Shown here piece by piece: positions 22,517-31,724 of a DNA stretch of 33,317 bases. Where the stretch lies: the NCBI GenBank assembly GCA_936931335.1, contig CAKZIH010000392.1, positions 1 to 33,317 of the forward strand. The letters are read 5' to 3'. The notes under the pieces are model-generated. The model saw only the letters and a program-made list of their open reading frames with translations, was not told where the DNA came from and searched no databases. Position 1 is the stretch's first letter, and every line of letters begins with the position of its first letter. The translations under genes and the position numbers were made by a program. This DNA is from an uncultured Nostocoides sp. (GTDB lineage: Bacteria; Actinomycetota; Actinomycetes; Actinomycetales; Dermatophilaceae).

Positions 22517-23779
22517 TCAGCCGGCCCGCCCGACCTCCCTAGCCCGGTGCTCCAGATGAGTGCGCTCGGCATCGTTGGCGCACAAGGCGATCGCCTCGGC
22601 ATACGCCGCTGCCGCCGCCGCGTTGTCTCCCGCGCGGGCCAGCAATTCAGCGCGCACCGCGGGCACCCGGTGGCTGCCGGGGATCTGTACATCCGCCAGG
22701 GCGTCGAGCCCGGCGCGGGGACCGGCGGCCTCGGCGAGCGCAACCGCCCGGGCCAGTTGCGCCGGCGGCGATGGGGCGAGCCGCAGCAGGTCGTCATAGA
22801 GCGCGACGATCCGATCCCAGCGGGTGGCAGCGGCGATCGGCGCATTGGCATGCTCGGCCGCGATCCGCGCCTGGATCAGGTATGCCGCCGCCTGCACCGT
22901 GATCGGCCGGGGCGCGTCCAGCGTGGCCAGCAGCGCATTGGCCTCGGCGATCTCCTCGTCATGCCAGCGGCTGCGCTCCTGGTCGGGCAGCAGGACGAGG
23001 TCGCCGGCGGCATCGGTGCGCGCATCCCGCCGCGAATGCTGGAGCAGCAACAGCGCGAGCAGGCTGACCAGGACCGGTTCGCCGGGCCGCAGCCCGAGCA
23101 CCACCCGAACCAGCCGGATCGCCTCCCCCGCCATATCGGTGCGCACCACATCCGGGCCGCTGCCCGGTTGATAGCCCGCGGTGAACGCCAGGTATGCCGT
23201 TTGCGCCACCGTGTCCAGTCGCCCCGGCAGGTCCTCGCGGCCGGGTACCGCGAACGGGATTCCCGCGGCGACGATCTTCTTCTTGGCGCGGGTGATCCGC
23301 GCCGCCACGGTCGGCTCCGGGACGAGGAAGAGCCGGGCGATCTCGGCCGTGCTCACACCCAGCACGAGCCGCAGCGCCAGCGCGCTGGCCGCCTCGGGCG
23401 CCAGCGCCGGGTGGGTGCACATGAGCACCAGGCGCAGCAGGTCGTCCTCGACGAGATCCCCGGGGTCGGCCATCGCACCTTCCTTCTCCTGCCGATGCTG
23501 CGCCTCGGTCACCAAAAGCGGCATCTTGCGGTGTGCCATCGCCTCCCCGCGCAGCCGGTCGAGGATCCGGCGCCGGGCCGCGGTATGCAGCCACGCCGCC
23601 GGATTGCCCGGTATGCCGTCCGCCGGCCACGTCCGTGCGGCCGCCTCGACCGCATCCCCGAGGGCGTCCTCGACCAGGTCGAGGCGACGGAAGCGCGCGA
23701 GGAGCAGAGCCAGGAGCCGGCCCCACTCCTCGCGCACCGCTGTGGCTAGAGCCTCTTCGGCCGCAGCCGTCGGAGCCAT
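22517..23779 (-). CDS. ECF42-group sigma factor with C-terminal TPR-like extension
   Basis: This 420-residue protein has a sigma-2 region (about 15-85, DLVEDALGDAVEAAARTWPADGIPGNPAAWLHTAARRRILDRLRG) and a sigma-4 helix-turn-helix (about 125-185, STAEIARLFLVPEPTVAARITRAKKKIV). A long C-terminal part carries YLAFTAGYQPGSG and TPR-like helices ending AAAYAEAIALCANDAERTHLEHRAREV. That architecture, together with two upstream YCII/DGPF genes, marks ECF42, a group without a classical anti-sigma factor whose extension is needed for activity. The start overlaps the upstream YCII stop (TGATG). The operon promoter appears to be self-recognised. Confidence 0.9.
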   Translation of the reverse strand: MAPTAAAEEALATAVREEWGRLLALLLARFRRLDLVEDALGDAVEAAARTWPADGIPGNPAAWLHTAARRRILDRLRGEAMAHRKMPLLVTEAQHRQEKEGAMADPGDLVEDDLLRLVLMCTHPALAPEAASALALRLVLGVSTAEIARLFLVPEPTVAARITRAKKKIVAAGIPFAVPGREDLPGRLDTVAQTAYLAFTAGYQPGSGPDVVRTDMAGEAIRLVRVVLGLRPGEPVLVSLLALLLLQHSRRDARTDAAGDLVLLPDQERSRWHDEEIAEANALLATLDAPRPITVQAAAYLIQARIAAEHANAPIAAATRWDRIVALYDDLLRLAPSPPAQLARAVALAEAAGPRAGLDALADVQIPGSHRVPAVRAELLARAGDNAAAAAAYAEAIALCANDAERTHLEHRAREVGRAG

Positions 23780-24132
23780 CAGACCCCGTCGATGACGATG
23801 GTCGGGCGGATCTCCACGGCATACGTGCGCGGGAGCAACTTGCCGGCCGCGATGGCGGTGTCCAGGTCGGGCACCTCGATGTCGTAGTAGCCGCCGATGA
23901 TCTCCGCGAGTTCCGCGAACGGCCCGTCGTTGACCACGGCTTGCTCGCCCTCGTGGCGGATCGTGGTGGCCATATCGGGCCCGGCGAGCGCGGCCGAGGA
24001 GACCCGGCGCCCGTGGGCGTCCACGAAGGCTTCGAAGCGGCCATGCGCGGCGAAGTACTCCTCTCGGGCCGCCTCGTCCGCGTCCTCCCAGGCACCAGGA
24101 TCTTCCGCGACTAGGATCAGATAGCGCGTCAT
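23779..24132 (-). CDS. YCII-related DGPF-motif protein
   Basis: This 117-residue protein (MTRYLILVAEDPGAWEDADEAAREEYFAAHGRFEAFVDAHGRRV...) carries the DGPF motif in VNDGPFAELAEIIGGYYDIEVPDLDTAIAAGKLLP, with a C-terminal VEIRPTIV strand typical of this YCII-like ferredoxin-fold family. Such DGPF proteins are regular partners and targets of ECF42 sigma factors, and their biochemical role is unknown. Start and stop overlap both neighbours by TGATG junctions, showing coupled translation. Confidence 0.9.
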   Translation of the reverse strand: MTRYLILVAEDPGAWEDADEAAREEYFAAHGRFEAFVDAHGRRVSSAALAGPDMATTIRHEGEQAVVNDGPFAELAEIIGGYYDIEVPDLDTAIAAGKLLPRTYAVEIRPTIVIDGV

Positions 24133-24491
24133 CACACGCGGTCCTCGTCGGTGGCGATCGGGCGCACCTCGACGCGATCCCCGAGCTGCGCCAGCGTCTG
24201 GCAGCAATCGAGCAGATCATCGAGATCGTCGGTGCGGACCTGATAGAAGCCGCCGACCTGCTCGGTGGATTCGGCATAGGGCCCGTCGGTGACCGGCCCG
24301 CCGCCGCCGGGGATCCACCGGGCGGTCGAAGAATCCTTGAGTTCGGCGCCGCCGACGACCTGGTGGCCACGCTCGGCGAGTTGCTGGCCGAAGCGGCCGT
24401 AGGTCGCATAGCCAGCCGCGCGTTCCTGCGCCGTCATCGTGGTCCACCAGCGATCGGCGTCGCCGGTGATGAGAACGACATATTCGGTCAT
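24132..24491 (-). CDS. YCII-related DGPF-motif protein, first gene of the ECF42 operon
   Basis: This 119-residue relative of the next gene reads MTEYVVLITGDADRWWTTMTAQERAAGYATYGRFGQQLAERGHQVVGG..., with DGPY in VTDGPYAESTEQVGGFYQVRTDDLDDLLDCCQTL and VEVRPI at the end. The pair is a divergent duplicate, with DGPF changed to DGPY. AAAGGA lies ahead of the ATG at 24491. It is the first gene after the predicted ECF promoter, so it is the most direct output of the sigma factor. Confidence 0.88.
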   Translation of the reverse strand: MTEYVVLITGDADRWWTTMTAQERAAGYATYGRFGQQLAERGHQVVGGAELKDSSTARWIPGGGGPVTDGPYAESTEQVGGFYQVRTDDLDDLLDCCQTLAQLGDRVEVRPIATDEDRV

Positions 24492-24546
24492 TTCCCCGTC
24501 CTTTCTGCAGTGGTGCGGCGGCGGGGTGCCGCCCGATCCCTGTGCT

Positions 24547-24573
24547 GACGATCGAACAGCATCGGGATCGACA
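24547..24573 (-). promoter_or_regulatory. ECF42-type promoter of the YCII-sigma operon
   Basis: On the minus strand, TGTCGA (24573-24568) and CGTC (24550-24547) are separated by 17 bases. As I recall it, TGTCGA is the -35 reported for ECF42 promoters, and CGTC is a common ECF -10 core. The transcript would start near 24540, about 50 bases upstream of the first YCII gene. This supports autoregulation. Confidence 0.78.
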
Positions 24574-24596
24574 ACGCGCCGCCAACAAATTGCTGC

Positions 24597-25511
24597 TCAG
24601 TTCGCGAACGCCTTGGCCAGGGTGATCATCCGCGCCCGGAAGTCATCGCCGGCCGACCCGTGCTCGGCCGCCCAGAGTCCGTTAAGGACCAGCCGGACGA
24701 AGGTCCACCGCGCCACCCGGTCCGGATCCAGACCGGCCGCCTCTGCGACCACCTCGGCCCGCAACCGGACATGCACCCGTGGGTTATATGCCGCAGTGGT
24801 GGCCTCGGCGCGGTTCCAGACGATGGGGGCGACTGCATACGCCCATTCGCCGGAAACCGGCTTGGGGTCGATGGCGAGCCAGTCGCCACGCGCCGGATCC
24901 AGCGGCGCCAGCACGTTCAGGTCGTGCAGATCCTCGTGCACGAGCCGGCCGTCGATATCGCTCTCCCGCAAGGATTCCAGGGTGTCCGCGGCCTGCTCCG
25001 CCAACCGTCGCGGGAGCAGCGGGGAGCCCGCGCGCAGCGCCGGGAGCCACCGATCCACCTTGTCGGAGAGCCGATCGTATTGCGGGCCGGCCGGGCGGTC
25101 CAGCCGTCGCATCAGGCCACCGATGACCTCACAGGCCTCCAGGATCGGGACGCTGGTCAACTCCCGGTCGGCATCGAGTCGTTCGAGCAGCAGGACGTAT
25201 GCCGCCGGGTCCGCCGCCAGCAGCCGCACCGCTCCGGCGCCATCCCAGTGCCGCAGCGCGAGGTGCTCGTGCCGGGCTTCGGGATGCGGCCAACTCACCT
25301 TGAGCGCGGCCGGCTCACTGCCGCGGCGCACCGGGACGACGAGCGCGCATTCTCCGTGCCGGACTGGTCCATCGACTCGCAGATCCCAGGCGTCGAGGTG
25401 CTCGGCGACGATCGCCGGCGCGCGCCGCAGCCAGTCCATCGCGGACCGGTCCTGAGGCGACCGGCTCGCGAAGAGTTCCCGCAGCGATTCGGGAACCAGG
25501 GGCTCCGTCAC
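24597..25511 (-). CDS. aminoglycoside/hydroxyurea phosphotransferase-like kinase
   Basis: This 304-residue protein has GECALVVPVRRGSEPAALKVSWPHPEARHEHLALRHWDG (nucleotide-binding lobe with ALK lysine) and YVLLLERLDADREL (hinge). The catalytic loop is VHEDLHDLNVL, where the usual G of HGDLH is E. The metal aspartate is in LAIDPKPVSGEWAYAVAPIVWNR. This is the APH(6)/hydroxyurea kinase branch. Members phosphorylate streptomycin-like drugs or unknown metabolites, and resistance should not be assumed from sequence. The GTG start at 25511 overlaps the stop of the upstream gene by four bases. Confidence 0.87.
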   Translation of the reverse strand: MTEPLVPESLRELFASRSPQDRSAMDWLRRAPAIVAEHLDAWDLRVDGPVRHGECALVVPVRRGSEPAALKVSWPHPEARHEHLALRHWDGAGAVRLLAADPAAYVLLLERLDADRELTSVPILEACEVIGGLMRRLDRPAGPQYDRLSDKVDRWLPALRAGSPLLPRRLAEQAADTLESLRESDIDGRLVHEDLHDLNVLAPLDPARGDWLAIDPKPVSGEWAYAVAPIVWNRAEATTAAYNPRVHVRLRAEVVAEAAGLDPDRVARWTFVRLVLNGLWAAEHGSAGDDFRARMITLAKAFAN

Positions 25512-25963
25512 CGGGTGCGGCCCTCCCGCAGCATCTCGAGCGCCTGACCGGCGCGACGCTCACGGGCCGCCGCCTGCTTGCCCCCACCAACCCATTCGGC
25601 GTACTCCCGGCGATGGGTGAACGACAACCGTTCGTATGCCGCAGCCGCCTCCCCTTCCCCGGCCAGCGCGGCCGCCAGTTCAGCGGGCGCCTCGACCTCC
25701 CGGGGAGCCTCGGCGACGGCGATCCGCACCTCGACCCGATCACCGATCTGGACCTCCAGGGCAGCCCGGTTGGCCTTGCTCAGACCAATAAGATTCTCCC
25801 CACCCATCACCGCGAGGCGAAGGCGGGCCGTCCGGGAGCCGATCGTCACCGCGACCGGCGCGCGCTTGCCCGCGCCCAGTTCGGCGACCTGCGCGTCGCT
25901 GAGGATGATGGCGGCGGCCGGGCCGCGGGGCTCCAGGACGGTGGTGAGGGACAGCTCGCTCAT
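25508..25963 (-). CDS. YdeI/OmpD-associated, DUF1905-type protein
   Basis: This 151-residue protein reads MSELSLTTVLEPRGPAAAIILSDAQVAELGAGKRAPVAVTIGSRTARLRLAVMGGENLIGLSKANRAALEVQIGDRVEVRIAVAEAPREV (DUF1905 beta domain), then the YdeI-like helix FTHRREYAEWVGGGKQAAARERRAGQALEMLREG. This two-part architecture is common in actinobacteria, and the function is unknown. It overlaps the kinase gene by four bases and is the likely first gene of the pair. A few bases upstream of the ATG the sequence is TATCCCCGG with no clear ribosome site. Confidence 0.85.
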   Translation of the reverse strand: MSELSLTTVLEPRGPAAAIILSDAQVAELGAGKRAPVAVTIGSRTARLRLAVMGGENLIGLSKANRAALEVQIGDRVEVRIAVAEAPREVEAPAELAAALAGEGEAAAAYERLSFTHRREYAEWVGGGKQAAARERRAGQALEMLREGRTR

Positions 25964-26022
25964 CCCCGGATTATCCCCGGCGGAGTCGCCCGCGCGGCCG
26001 GATGCGTGGGTTGGCGAGCGCC

Positions 26023-26060
26023 TGAACGTGCGCCGCACGACGTCCGGCGGCGCACGTTCA
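26023..26060 (-). terminator. 14-bp stem-loop at the end of the decayed lipoprotein gene
   Basis: TGAACGTGCGCCGC (26023-26036) pairs perfectly with GCGGCGCACGTTCA (26047-26060) around a ten-base loop. Its right arm includes the stop codon of the minus-strand lipoprotein pseudogene (26058-26060). There is no T-run. It probably terminates the minus-strand transcript of the two decayed genes. Confidence 0.65.
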
Positions 26061-27246
26061 CCGCCAGCGGATCCGCAGGGTGGCGCCAGCGGCGAACCGG
26101 TCGGTGCGATCGGGTTCGGTACCGGTGTCGAGCACAACCTTGGCGGCGGGGATGGTCGTCGACCAGGAGTGCTTGCCACCGGCGGCCACTCCCTGGGCGG
26201 CCCGGTCCGCGGGCAGACCGAGCGCTGTGCTCACCCCACGCACGAAGTCGGCGATCTCGGCATTGGTCCCGGTCAGGTGCACGATCGTCGATCCGGGCGG
26301 CTTGTCTCCTGCCGGGTCCAGGTCGTGAGCGTCCGGATCCCCGGAGCTGGACATCATCGAGTCCATCGGCACACGAGTGCGGCCCTCGGGGCCGGTCAAC
26401 GCCAGGATCAGCCGCTCGTCCGGCTCGGCATGGATGTCCGCCGTGCCATACGTGTCCCGGAAGCCGAGCTGCTCGCGGGAGGGGCGGTGCCGGGCGTCCA
26501 ACCGGACCGTGCCGTCGTGAAGGACCCGATCGATGGCCGCGTCGTGATACATCCCCACATAGATATTGAGGACCACCCGGACCCGGTGATCCTCGTGCTC
26601 GGTGAAGCGCAGCGACATGCTCAGCCAATCCTGCACCCGCGAGGAGAAATACACGTCGAACGGCATCGGCTCCTCGCCTGCGCGAGCGGCCCGCAGCCGG
26701 GCCACATCGTGGTCCGTCAGATCCAGGATCGGCGCCAGCTCGACCATCGCGTCCAGAGCGGCGTTGGCGTCCGGATAGCGCGCCTGCACCGTGGCCTGTT
26801 GCGGCTCGTGGGTGAGCACGGTCTCGCCATAGCCGCCGCTGCCGTTGGTGGCGACCATCACCGAGGTGGCCGGCAGGGTGCCTCGGCCGCGAGGCAGGGT
26901 GAGGTGCAGGTCGAAGGGTCCGCCGATCGGGCGCCTGGTAAGCGTGCCAGGACTCGCCCTCGCCGAGCCCCACCGCTTCCCGGGTCGGCCGCGTGGACAA
27001 ATCCCAGTCCAAGGGTTCCCGCTGCGTGACGCCCCCGCCTTTCGCCGTCGCTGAGCCGGACGACCCCGGCTCCGCCGAGCCCAATGTGGCTGACCCCGAT
27101 GTCGCCGAGTCCGACGGCTCCGCCCCCGACGGTTCCGAGGTGGATTAGCTGGACGGGCCGACGGAGACGGACACACTGCACCCACCCACGGCGATCACCA
27201 GCGACCCGGCACCGAGCGTGCCGACCCGCCGCACCCAGCGCCCCAT
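26058..27246 (-). pseudogene. lipoprotein gene broken by a stop and a frameshift
   Basis: From the ATG at 27246 a clear lipoprotein signal reads MGRWVRRVGTLGAGSLVIAV, then the lipobox GGC. At codon 34 a TAA (27147-27145) interrupts. The same frame then continues as a Ser/Gly/Glu-rich linker (STSEPSGAEPSDSATSGS...) to ESWHAYQ near 26940. There the coding sense shifts to another frame, GGPFDLHLTLPRG, which runs cleanly to the stop at 26058. The globular part, about 290 residues, has no family I recognise. Two independent lesions make loss of function likely. It begins two bases after the stop of the equally broken GH13 gene. Confidence 0.75.
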
Positions 27247-27248
27247 GG

Positions 27249-28798
27249 TCACACCGTGAAGATTCCGTAGCCGAAGCCGGCCAGTGCAATGGCGCCGTTC
27301 TGGACGCTCGCGCCCCGGCCCCAGACGTGCTCGGCACGGACGGCCTCGGGCACCTCGAGGCGGGCCGGCTCGCGGCGCGGGTTGACCACGACCAGGTGGG
27401 AATCACCACGCAGCCAGGCCAGCGGATAGCCGGCATGGAGAACCCGGGTGGGCTCGTGCCCCTGCAGCGCCGGCGTCGCCCGGCGCAGCGCGAGCAGGTC
27501 GCGCACCAACGTCAAGGTGGAGCCGGGCACGCCGTCCTGGGCCGCCACGGTGGGTCGATCGGGGTCCGGGTCGATCGGCAGATAGAGATCCCGGGGTCGG
27601 CCGTCGAGAAGCCGGCATTCGGGCTGTCGTCCCATTGCATCGGGGTCCGGCAGCCCGCCCGGTTGTAGGACGGATTGCACACGGCCCCTTCGACATCCGG
27701 CATACCGGGCAGATAGCGCATGCCGATCTCGTCGCCGTAATAGAGACTCGGGACGCTGCCCCAGGTGAAGAGGAAGGTGAAGGCCGCACCGAACTGCTCG
27801 GGCGTGCGGCTGCCGGTATGCAGGCGGTCGAAGTCGTGGTCGGCGCTGGCGAGCAGGATGGGGCGCTGCGGATCGCTGGCGCGCCAGCCGTCCCACAGTC
27901 GCAGGAAGGTTTCCGTGGAGCCCTGGCCCGCGGCGTCGAAGAACTGCGCCCGTGGGCTCTGCCACGGCAGGATGCCGGCCGCATGGTTGTCGAAGAGGCT
28001 CGCATGCGCCTCCATGATCACCAGCGCGAAGTCGGCGTCGAAGGCGAACTCGCCGCCCACCTGCGGTTCGTCGCCCTCGGGGATGAACACCGCGTCCGGG
28101 TATGCCGCGCCCAGCCACTCCCGGATGCCCTGCCAGATCCGCGCGGACGCCTTGCGGCCTTGCGTGATGTGCTCGTCCTTGACCCTTGCGTGATGTGCTC
28201 GTCCTTGACCACGGAGAAGGCCATATCGACCCGGGAGCCGGCCATGCCCTTGCTCAGCCAGAACTCCAAAATGTTGTGCAGCGCTTGGCGATTGCGCAGC
28301 GGACCGGGGGCGTCAATGGCATCGCGCCAGGGCTGCCGCGGATCGGTGTCCACCCAGCCGAAGTTGAGCGCGGGCTGGGAGTCGTAGAAGTTCTTCAGAT
28401 ACCAGCCCGGCCGCGGACCGGGCGAGCGCACCCACGCCGGGATGCCGGGCAGGTCGATCCCCCAGCCGTCACCGGGGTCCTGCGTGGTCCAGATGTAGCG
28501 ATCCCCCTCGGGGCTCGGTCCGTCCGCGGCCAGCTCCGCCTGGAACCATTCGTGCTCGTCCGAGGTATGCCCGACCACCAGGTCGAGCAGCACCCGAATG
28601 CCACGCTCCTTGGCCTTGGCGACCAACTCGACGAGGTCGTCATTGCTGCCATAGCGGGGCGCGATCCGCTCGTAGTCCGCCACGTCATAGCCCGCGTCAT
28701 TGAAGGGCGAGGCGAAGCACGGGTTGAACCAAATCGCGTCGCTCCCGAGGCAGGCAGATCTGATAGATCACGGCATCCCGGAACCAGGCGGCGCTCAT
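27249..28798 (-). pseudogene. GH13 alpha-amylase-family glycosidase, three lesions
   Basis: The start reads MSAAWFRDAVIYQI, as in GH13 enzymes. Around 28750 a stretch is missing and the frame changes to ACLGSDAIWFNPCFASPFNDAGYDVADYERI. The (beta/alpha)8 barrel then reads well: GIRVLLDLVVGHTSDEHEWF, GSRVDMAFSVVKDEH with the nucleophile Asp, FIPEGDEP with the acid Glu, and SADHDFDRL. A 26-base tandem duplication at 28159-28210 shifts the frame. Near 27591-27596 one base of a C-run is missing, between NAGFSTADP and RDLYLPIDPD. The C-terminal beta domain ends ALAGFGYGIFTV. The enzyme would have acted on alpha-glucans or oligosaccharides. It is decayed. Confidence 0.88.
28159..28210. repeat. exact 26-bp tandem duplication inside the GH13 pseudogene
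   Basis: The 26 bases at 28159-28184 are repeated without change at 28185-28210 (each begins CTTGCGTGATG). Since 26 is not a multiple of three, the duplication breaks the reading frame directly after VVKDEHITQG. Removing one copy restores it. The perfect identity points to a recent slippage event or an assembly error. Confidence 0.95.
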
Positions 28799-28909
28799 CC
28801 TTCTATTGTCGCCGCTACCCCATCCCATCCGGTATGTCGTCCCCCGGCCATCTCCTGGTCCCATCTCCAGGCCGCATGCCCCGGCGCCCATCCAGCCCCC
28901 GGTCGCTGG

Positions 28910-28946
28910 TTGCCCTCGCCTCAGCCGGCTTCCTACGCTCGCGGTA
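28910..28946 (+). promoter_or_regulatory. probable leaderless ppc promoter
   Basis: TTGCCC (28910-28915), an 18-base spacer and TACGCT (28934-28939, TANNNT) place the transcript start at about 28946, the A of the ppc ATG. No ribosome binding site is seen, which supports leaderless translation. Confidence 0.5.
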
Positions 28947-31717
28947 TGCAGACTGCTCCCCCGCCGCCGGGCGCCCCGCCGATCCCCGAGGACGCCTTGT
29001 TGCGCAGGGATATCCGCCGCCTGGGGGAACTCCTCGGCCAGACCCTGGTGCGCCAGGAGAGCCAGGCGCTGCTGGACCTGGTGGAAGAGGTCCGCCGCCT
29101 GACCAAGGCCGCCGCGGCGGGCGACGACCAGGCGACCCGGGAGCTCACGCGGCGCCTGGCCGGGTTGGACCTGTCGATGGCCACTCAGTTAGTGCGGGCG
29201 TTTGCCACCTATTTCCAGTTGGCGAATATCGCCGAGCAGGTGGACCGGGCGGCGCGCCTCGCGCAGCGGCCGGAGGAGCAGGACTGGATCAGCGTGGCGA
29301 TGGACCGCATCGTCGACGAGCGCGGACCGGCCGCGCTGACCACGGCCCTGTCGCGGCTCTCGGTGCGCCCGGTCTACACCGCGCACCCCACCGAGGCCAG
29401 CCGACGCACGGCCCTGCTCAAGCTGCGCGAGGTAGCGGACGCGCTCACCGCATACCGGGAGCTGCCCTCGGCCCGCACCGAACGCCAACGCGACCGGCGC
29501 CTGGCCGAACTCATCGAATCGATGTGGCAGAGCGATGAATTGCGGGTGGGTCAGCCGACCGTGGCCGACGAGGCGCGCAATATGCTCTTTTTCGTCGAGG
29601 GGCTACTGGGGGAGACCGTCCCCCAATTGCTCACCGACCTGGCGCAGGAGGCCGCGCGCCGCGGTGCCTATCTGCCGCCCACCGCCCGGCCGCTGATCCT
29701 CGGCAACTGGATCGGCGGGGACCGGGACGGCAACCCCAATGTCTCCCCACGCACCACCCTGGACGTGCTGGTGATGCAGCACGCCGTCGGGATCCGCAGC
29801 CTGATCACCATGGTCCAGCGCTGCGTGGATGAGGTGTCGATGTCCACCCGGCTGGTGGCGGTAAGCCCGGAGTTGGCGGCCTCCCTCGAAGCGGACCTGG
29901 CGAGGGTGGACGTCGGCGAACGGATCCGCCGGCTCAATGTGGAGGAGCCCTACCGGCTGAAGTTGAGCTGCGTGCGCAAGAAGCTCGAGAACACCCGCGA
30001 TCGCATTGCCGCGGGCCGGGATTCGCGCTCTGGCGAGGATTACGCCGGGCGGGCCGAGCTGGTCGCCGACCTCATGCTGATCCGCGACTCCCTGCTGGCC
30101 AACCAGGGCGAACTGGTCGCCGACGGGGCGTTGGCCCAGTTGATCCGGGCCGCGAGCGCCTTCGGCCCGCAGGTGGCCACCATGGATGTGCGCGAGCACA
30201 GCGATGCCCACCATCATGTGCTCGCCCAGCTCGCGGACCGCGCATCCGGCTCCGCCGGGGAGTATGCCGCCCGCTCCCGCCCCGAACGCCTGGCCTGGCT
30301 GGGGGCAGAGTTCGCCGGCCGACGGCCGCTGGCGCCCTATCCGCCGCCGCTGGATGAGGAGGGCAGGCGCACCTTCGACACCTTCCGGGCGATCCGCACG
30401 GCGCAGCGGTGGTTCGGCGCGGAAGTCATCGAGACCTACATCATCTCGATGACCCAGGGCGCCGATGATGTGCTGGCCCCGGCGATCATCGCCCGGGAAG
30501 CCGGGCTGATCGACCTGGCCGCCGGTTCCGACCGGGCACCGAGGGCCGATATCGGCTTCGCCCCGCTGCTGGAGACGGTTCAGGAATTGCGTTCTGCGGC
30601 AACGATTCTCGATGAACTCCTCACTGTCCCCGCCTACCGGGCCATCGTCGATGCCCGCGGCGGGATCCAAGAGGTCATGCTCGGCTACTCCGACTCCAAT
30701 AAGGACGCCGGCATCACCACCAGCCAGTGGGAGATCCACCGGGCTCAGCGCGAGCTGCGGGATGTCTGTGCCCGGCACGGGGTCCAGTTGCGGCTCTTCC
30801 ACGGCCGCGGCGGCAGCGTCGGGCGCGGTGGCGGTCCCACCCACGAGGCGATCCTCGCCCAGCCGGGCGGCACGCTCTCCGGGGAGATCAAGGTGACCGA
30901 GCAGGGCGAGGTGATCAGCGATAAATACCTGCTGCCCGCCCTCGCCCGGGAGAACCTCGAGCTGACCCTGGCAGCCGTGATGGAGGCGAGCGCGCTGCAT
31001 ACCCAGGCGCGGATCGACCGGGCGGTGCTGGAGACCTGGGATGCGACGATGGACGGGATCAGCGATGCGGCCTTCGCCGCGTACCGGAGCCTGGTGGACA
31101 ACCCGCGGCTGCCGGCCTATTTCGCCCAATCCACCCCATTCGAGCAGCTCGGCGACCTGAAAATCGGCTCGCGGCCCTCCAAACGGCCCGACAGCGGGCA
31201 GGGCTTGGCCGGGTTGCGCGCGATCCCCTGGGTCTTCGGGTGGACCCAGTCTCGGCAGATCGTGCCGGGCTGGTTTGGGGTGGGCACCGGGCTGAGCAGC
31301 GCCATCGAGGCGGGTGCCTTGCCGCAATTGCGCGAGATGTATGCCGGGTGGCACTTCTTCCGCACCTTCGTCTCCAACGTGGAGATGATGTGCAAGAAGA
31401 CCAGGCTCGATATTGCCGAGGAGTATGTCGCGGCTCTCGTTGCGCCGGAACTGCATTCGATCTTCGACGAGATCAAGGCGGAGTATGCGCGCACCGTCGC
31501 CGCGGTGCTGGCCGTGACCGGCGAGGACGAACTCCTGCAGGCGCAGCCCACCCTCAAGCGCACCCTCGAAGTGCGGGATCGCTATCTCGATCCGATCAGC
31601 TACCTGCAGGTGTCGATGCTGGCGCGCATCCGGGCCGGCGATACCGATCCGCAGTTGCAACGCGCGCTCCTGCTCGCGGTCAACGGGGTGGCAGCCGGCC
31701 TGCGCAACACCGGTTGA
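28946..31717 (+). CDS. ppc: phosphoenolpyruvate carboxylase
   Basis: The protein has 923 residues from the ATG at 28946; the frame is open further upstream but homologues start near here. Catalytic landmarks in order are VYTAHPTEASRR (active-site His), GNWIGGDRDGNPNV, MLGYSDSNKDAGITTSQW, RLFHGRGGSVGRGGGPTHEAI (mobile loop), IGSRPSKRP, and PWVFGWTQSRQIVPGWFG. The C-terminal end carries the RNTG motif typical of the family. It carboxylates PEP to oxaloacetate to refill the TCA cycle. A GTATGC word overlaps the start codon. A strong terminator follows the stop. Confidence 0.98.
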   Translation: MQTAPPPPGAPPIPEDALLRRDIRRLGELLGQTLVRQESQALLDLVEEVRRLTKAAAAGDDQATRELTRRLAGLDLSMATQLVRAFATYFQLANIAEQVDRAARLAQRPEEQDWISVAMDRIVDERGPAALTTALSRLSVRPVYTAHPTEASRRTALLKLREVADALTAYRELPSARTERQRDRRLAELIESMWQSDELRVGQPTVADEARNMLFFVEGLLGETVPQLLTDLAQEAARRGAYLPPTARPLILGNWIGGDRDGNPNVSPRTTLDVLVMQHAVGIRSLITMVQRCVDEVSMSTRLVAVSPELAASLEADLARVDVGERIRRLNVEEPYRLKLSCVRKKLENTRDRIAAGRDSRSGEDYAGRAELVADLMLIRDSLLANQGELVADGALAQLIRAASAFGPQVATMDVREHSDAHHHVLAQLADRASGSAGEYAARSRPERLAWLGAEFAGRRPLAPYPPPLDEEGRRTFDTFRAIRTAQRWFGAEVIETYIISMTQGADDVLAPAIIAREAGLIDLAAGSDRAPRADIGFAPLLETVQELRSAATILDELLTVPAYRAIVDARGGIQEVMLGYSDSNKDAGITTSQWEIHRAQRELRDVCARHGVQLRLFHGRGGSVGRGGGPTHEAILAQPGGTLSGEIKVTEQGEVISDKYLLPALARENLELTLAAVMEASALHTQARIDRAVLETWDATMDGISDAAFAAYRSLVDNPRLPAYFAQSTPFEQLGDLKIGSRPSKRPDSGQGLAGLRAIPWVFGWTQSRQIVPGWFGVGTGLSSAIEAGALPQLREMYAGWHFFRTFVSNVEMMCKKTRLDIAEEYVAALVAPELHSIFDEIKAEYARTVAAVLAVTGEDELLQAQPTLKRTLEVRDRYLDPISYLQVSMLARIRAGDTDPQLQRALLLAVNGVAAGLRNTG

Positions 31718-31724
31718 GATGCCG

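Noticed and set aside
24597..25511. Calling the APH-like kinase an aminoglycoside resistance gene
   Set aside because: The fold is clear, but the substrate is not; the catalytic loop is atypical (HED instead of HGD) and there is no resistance context.
28159..28210. Target-site duplication left by an insertion sequence
   Set aside because: The two 26-bp copies are directly adjacent, with no element or remnant between them, and they are longer than usual target duplications.
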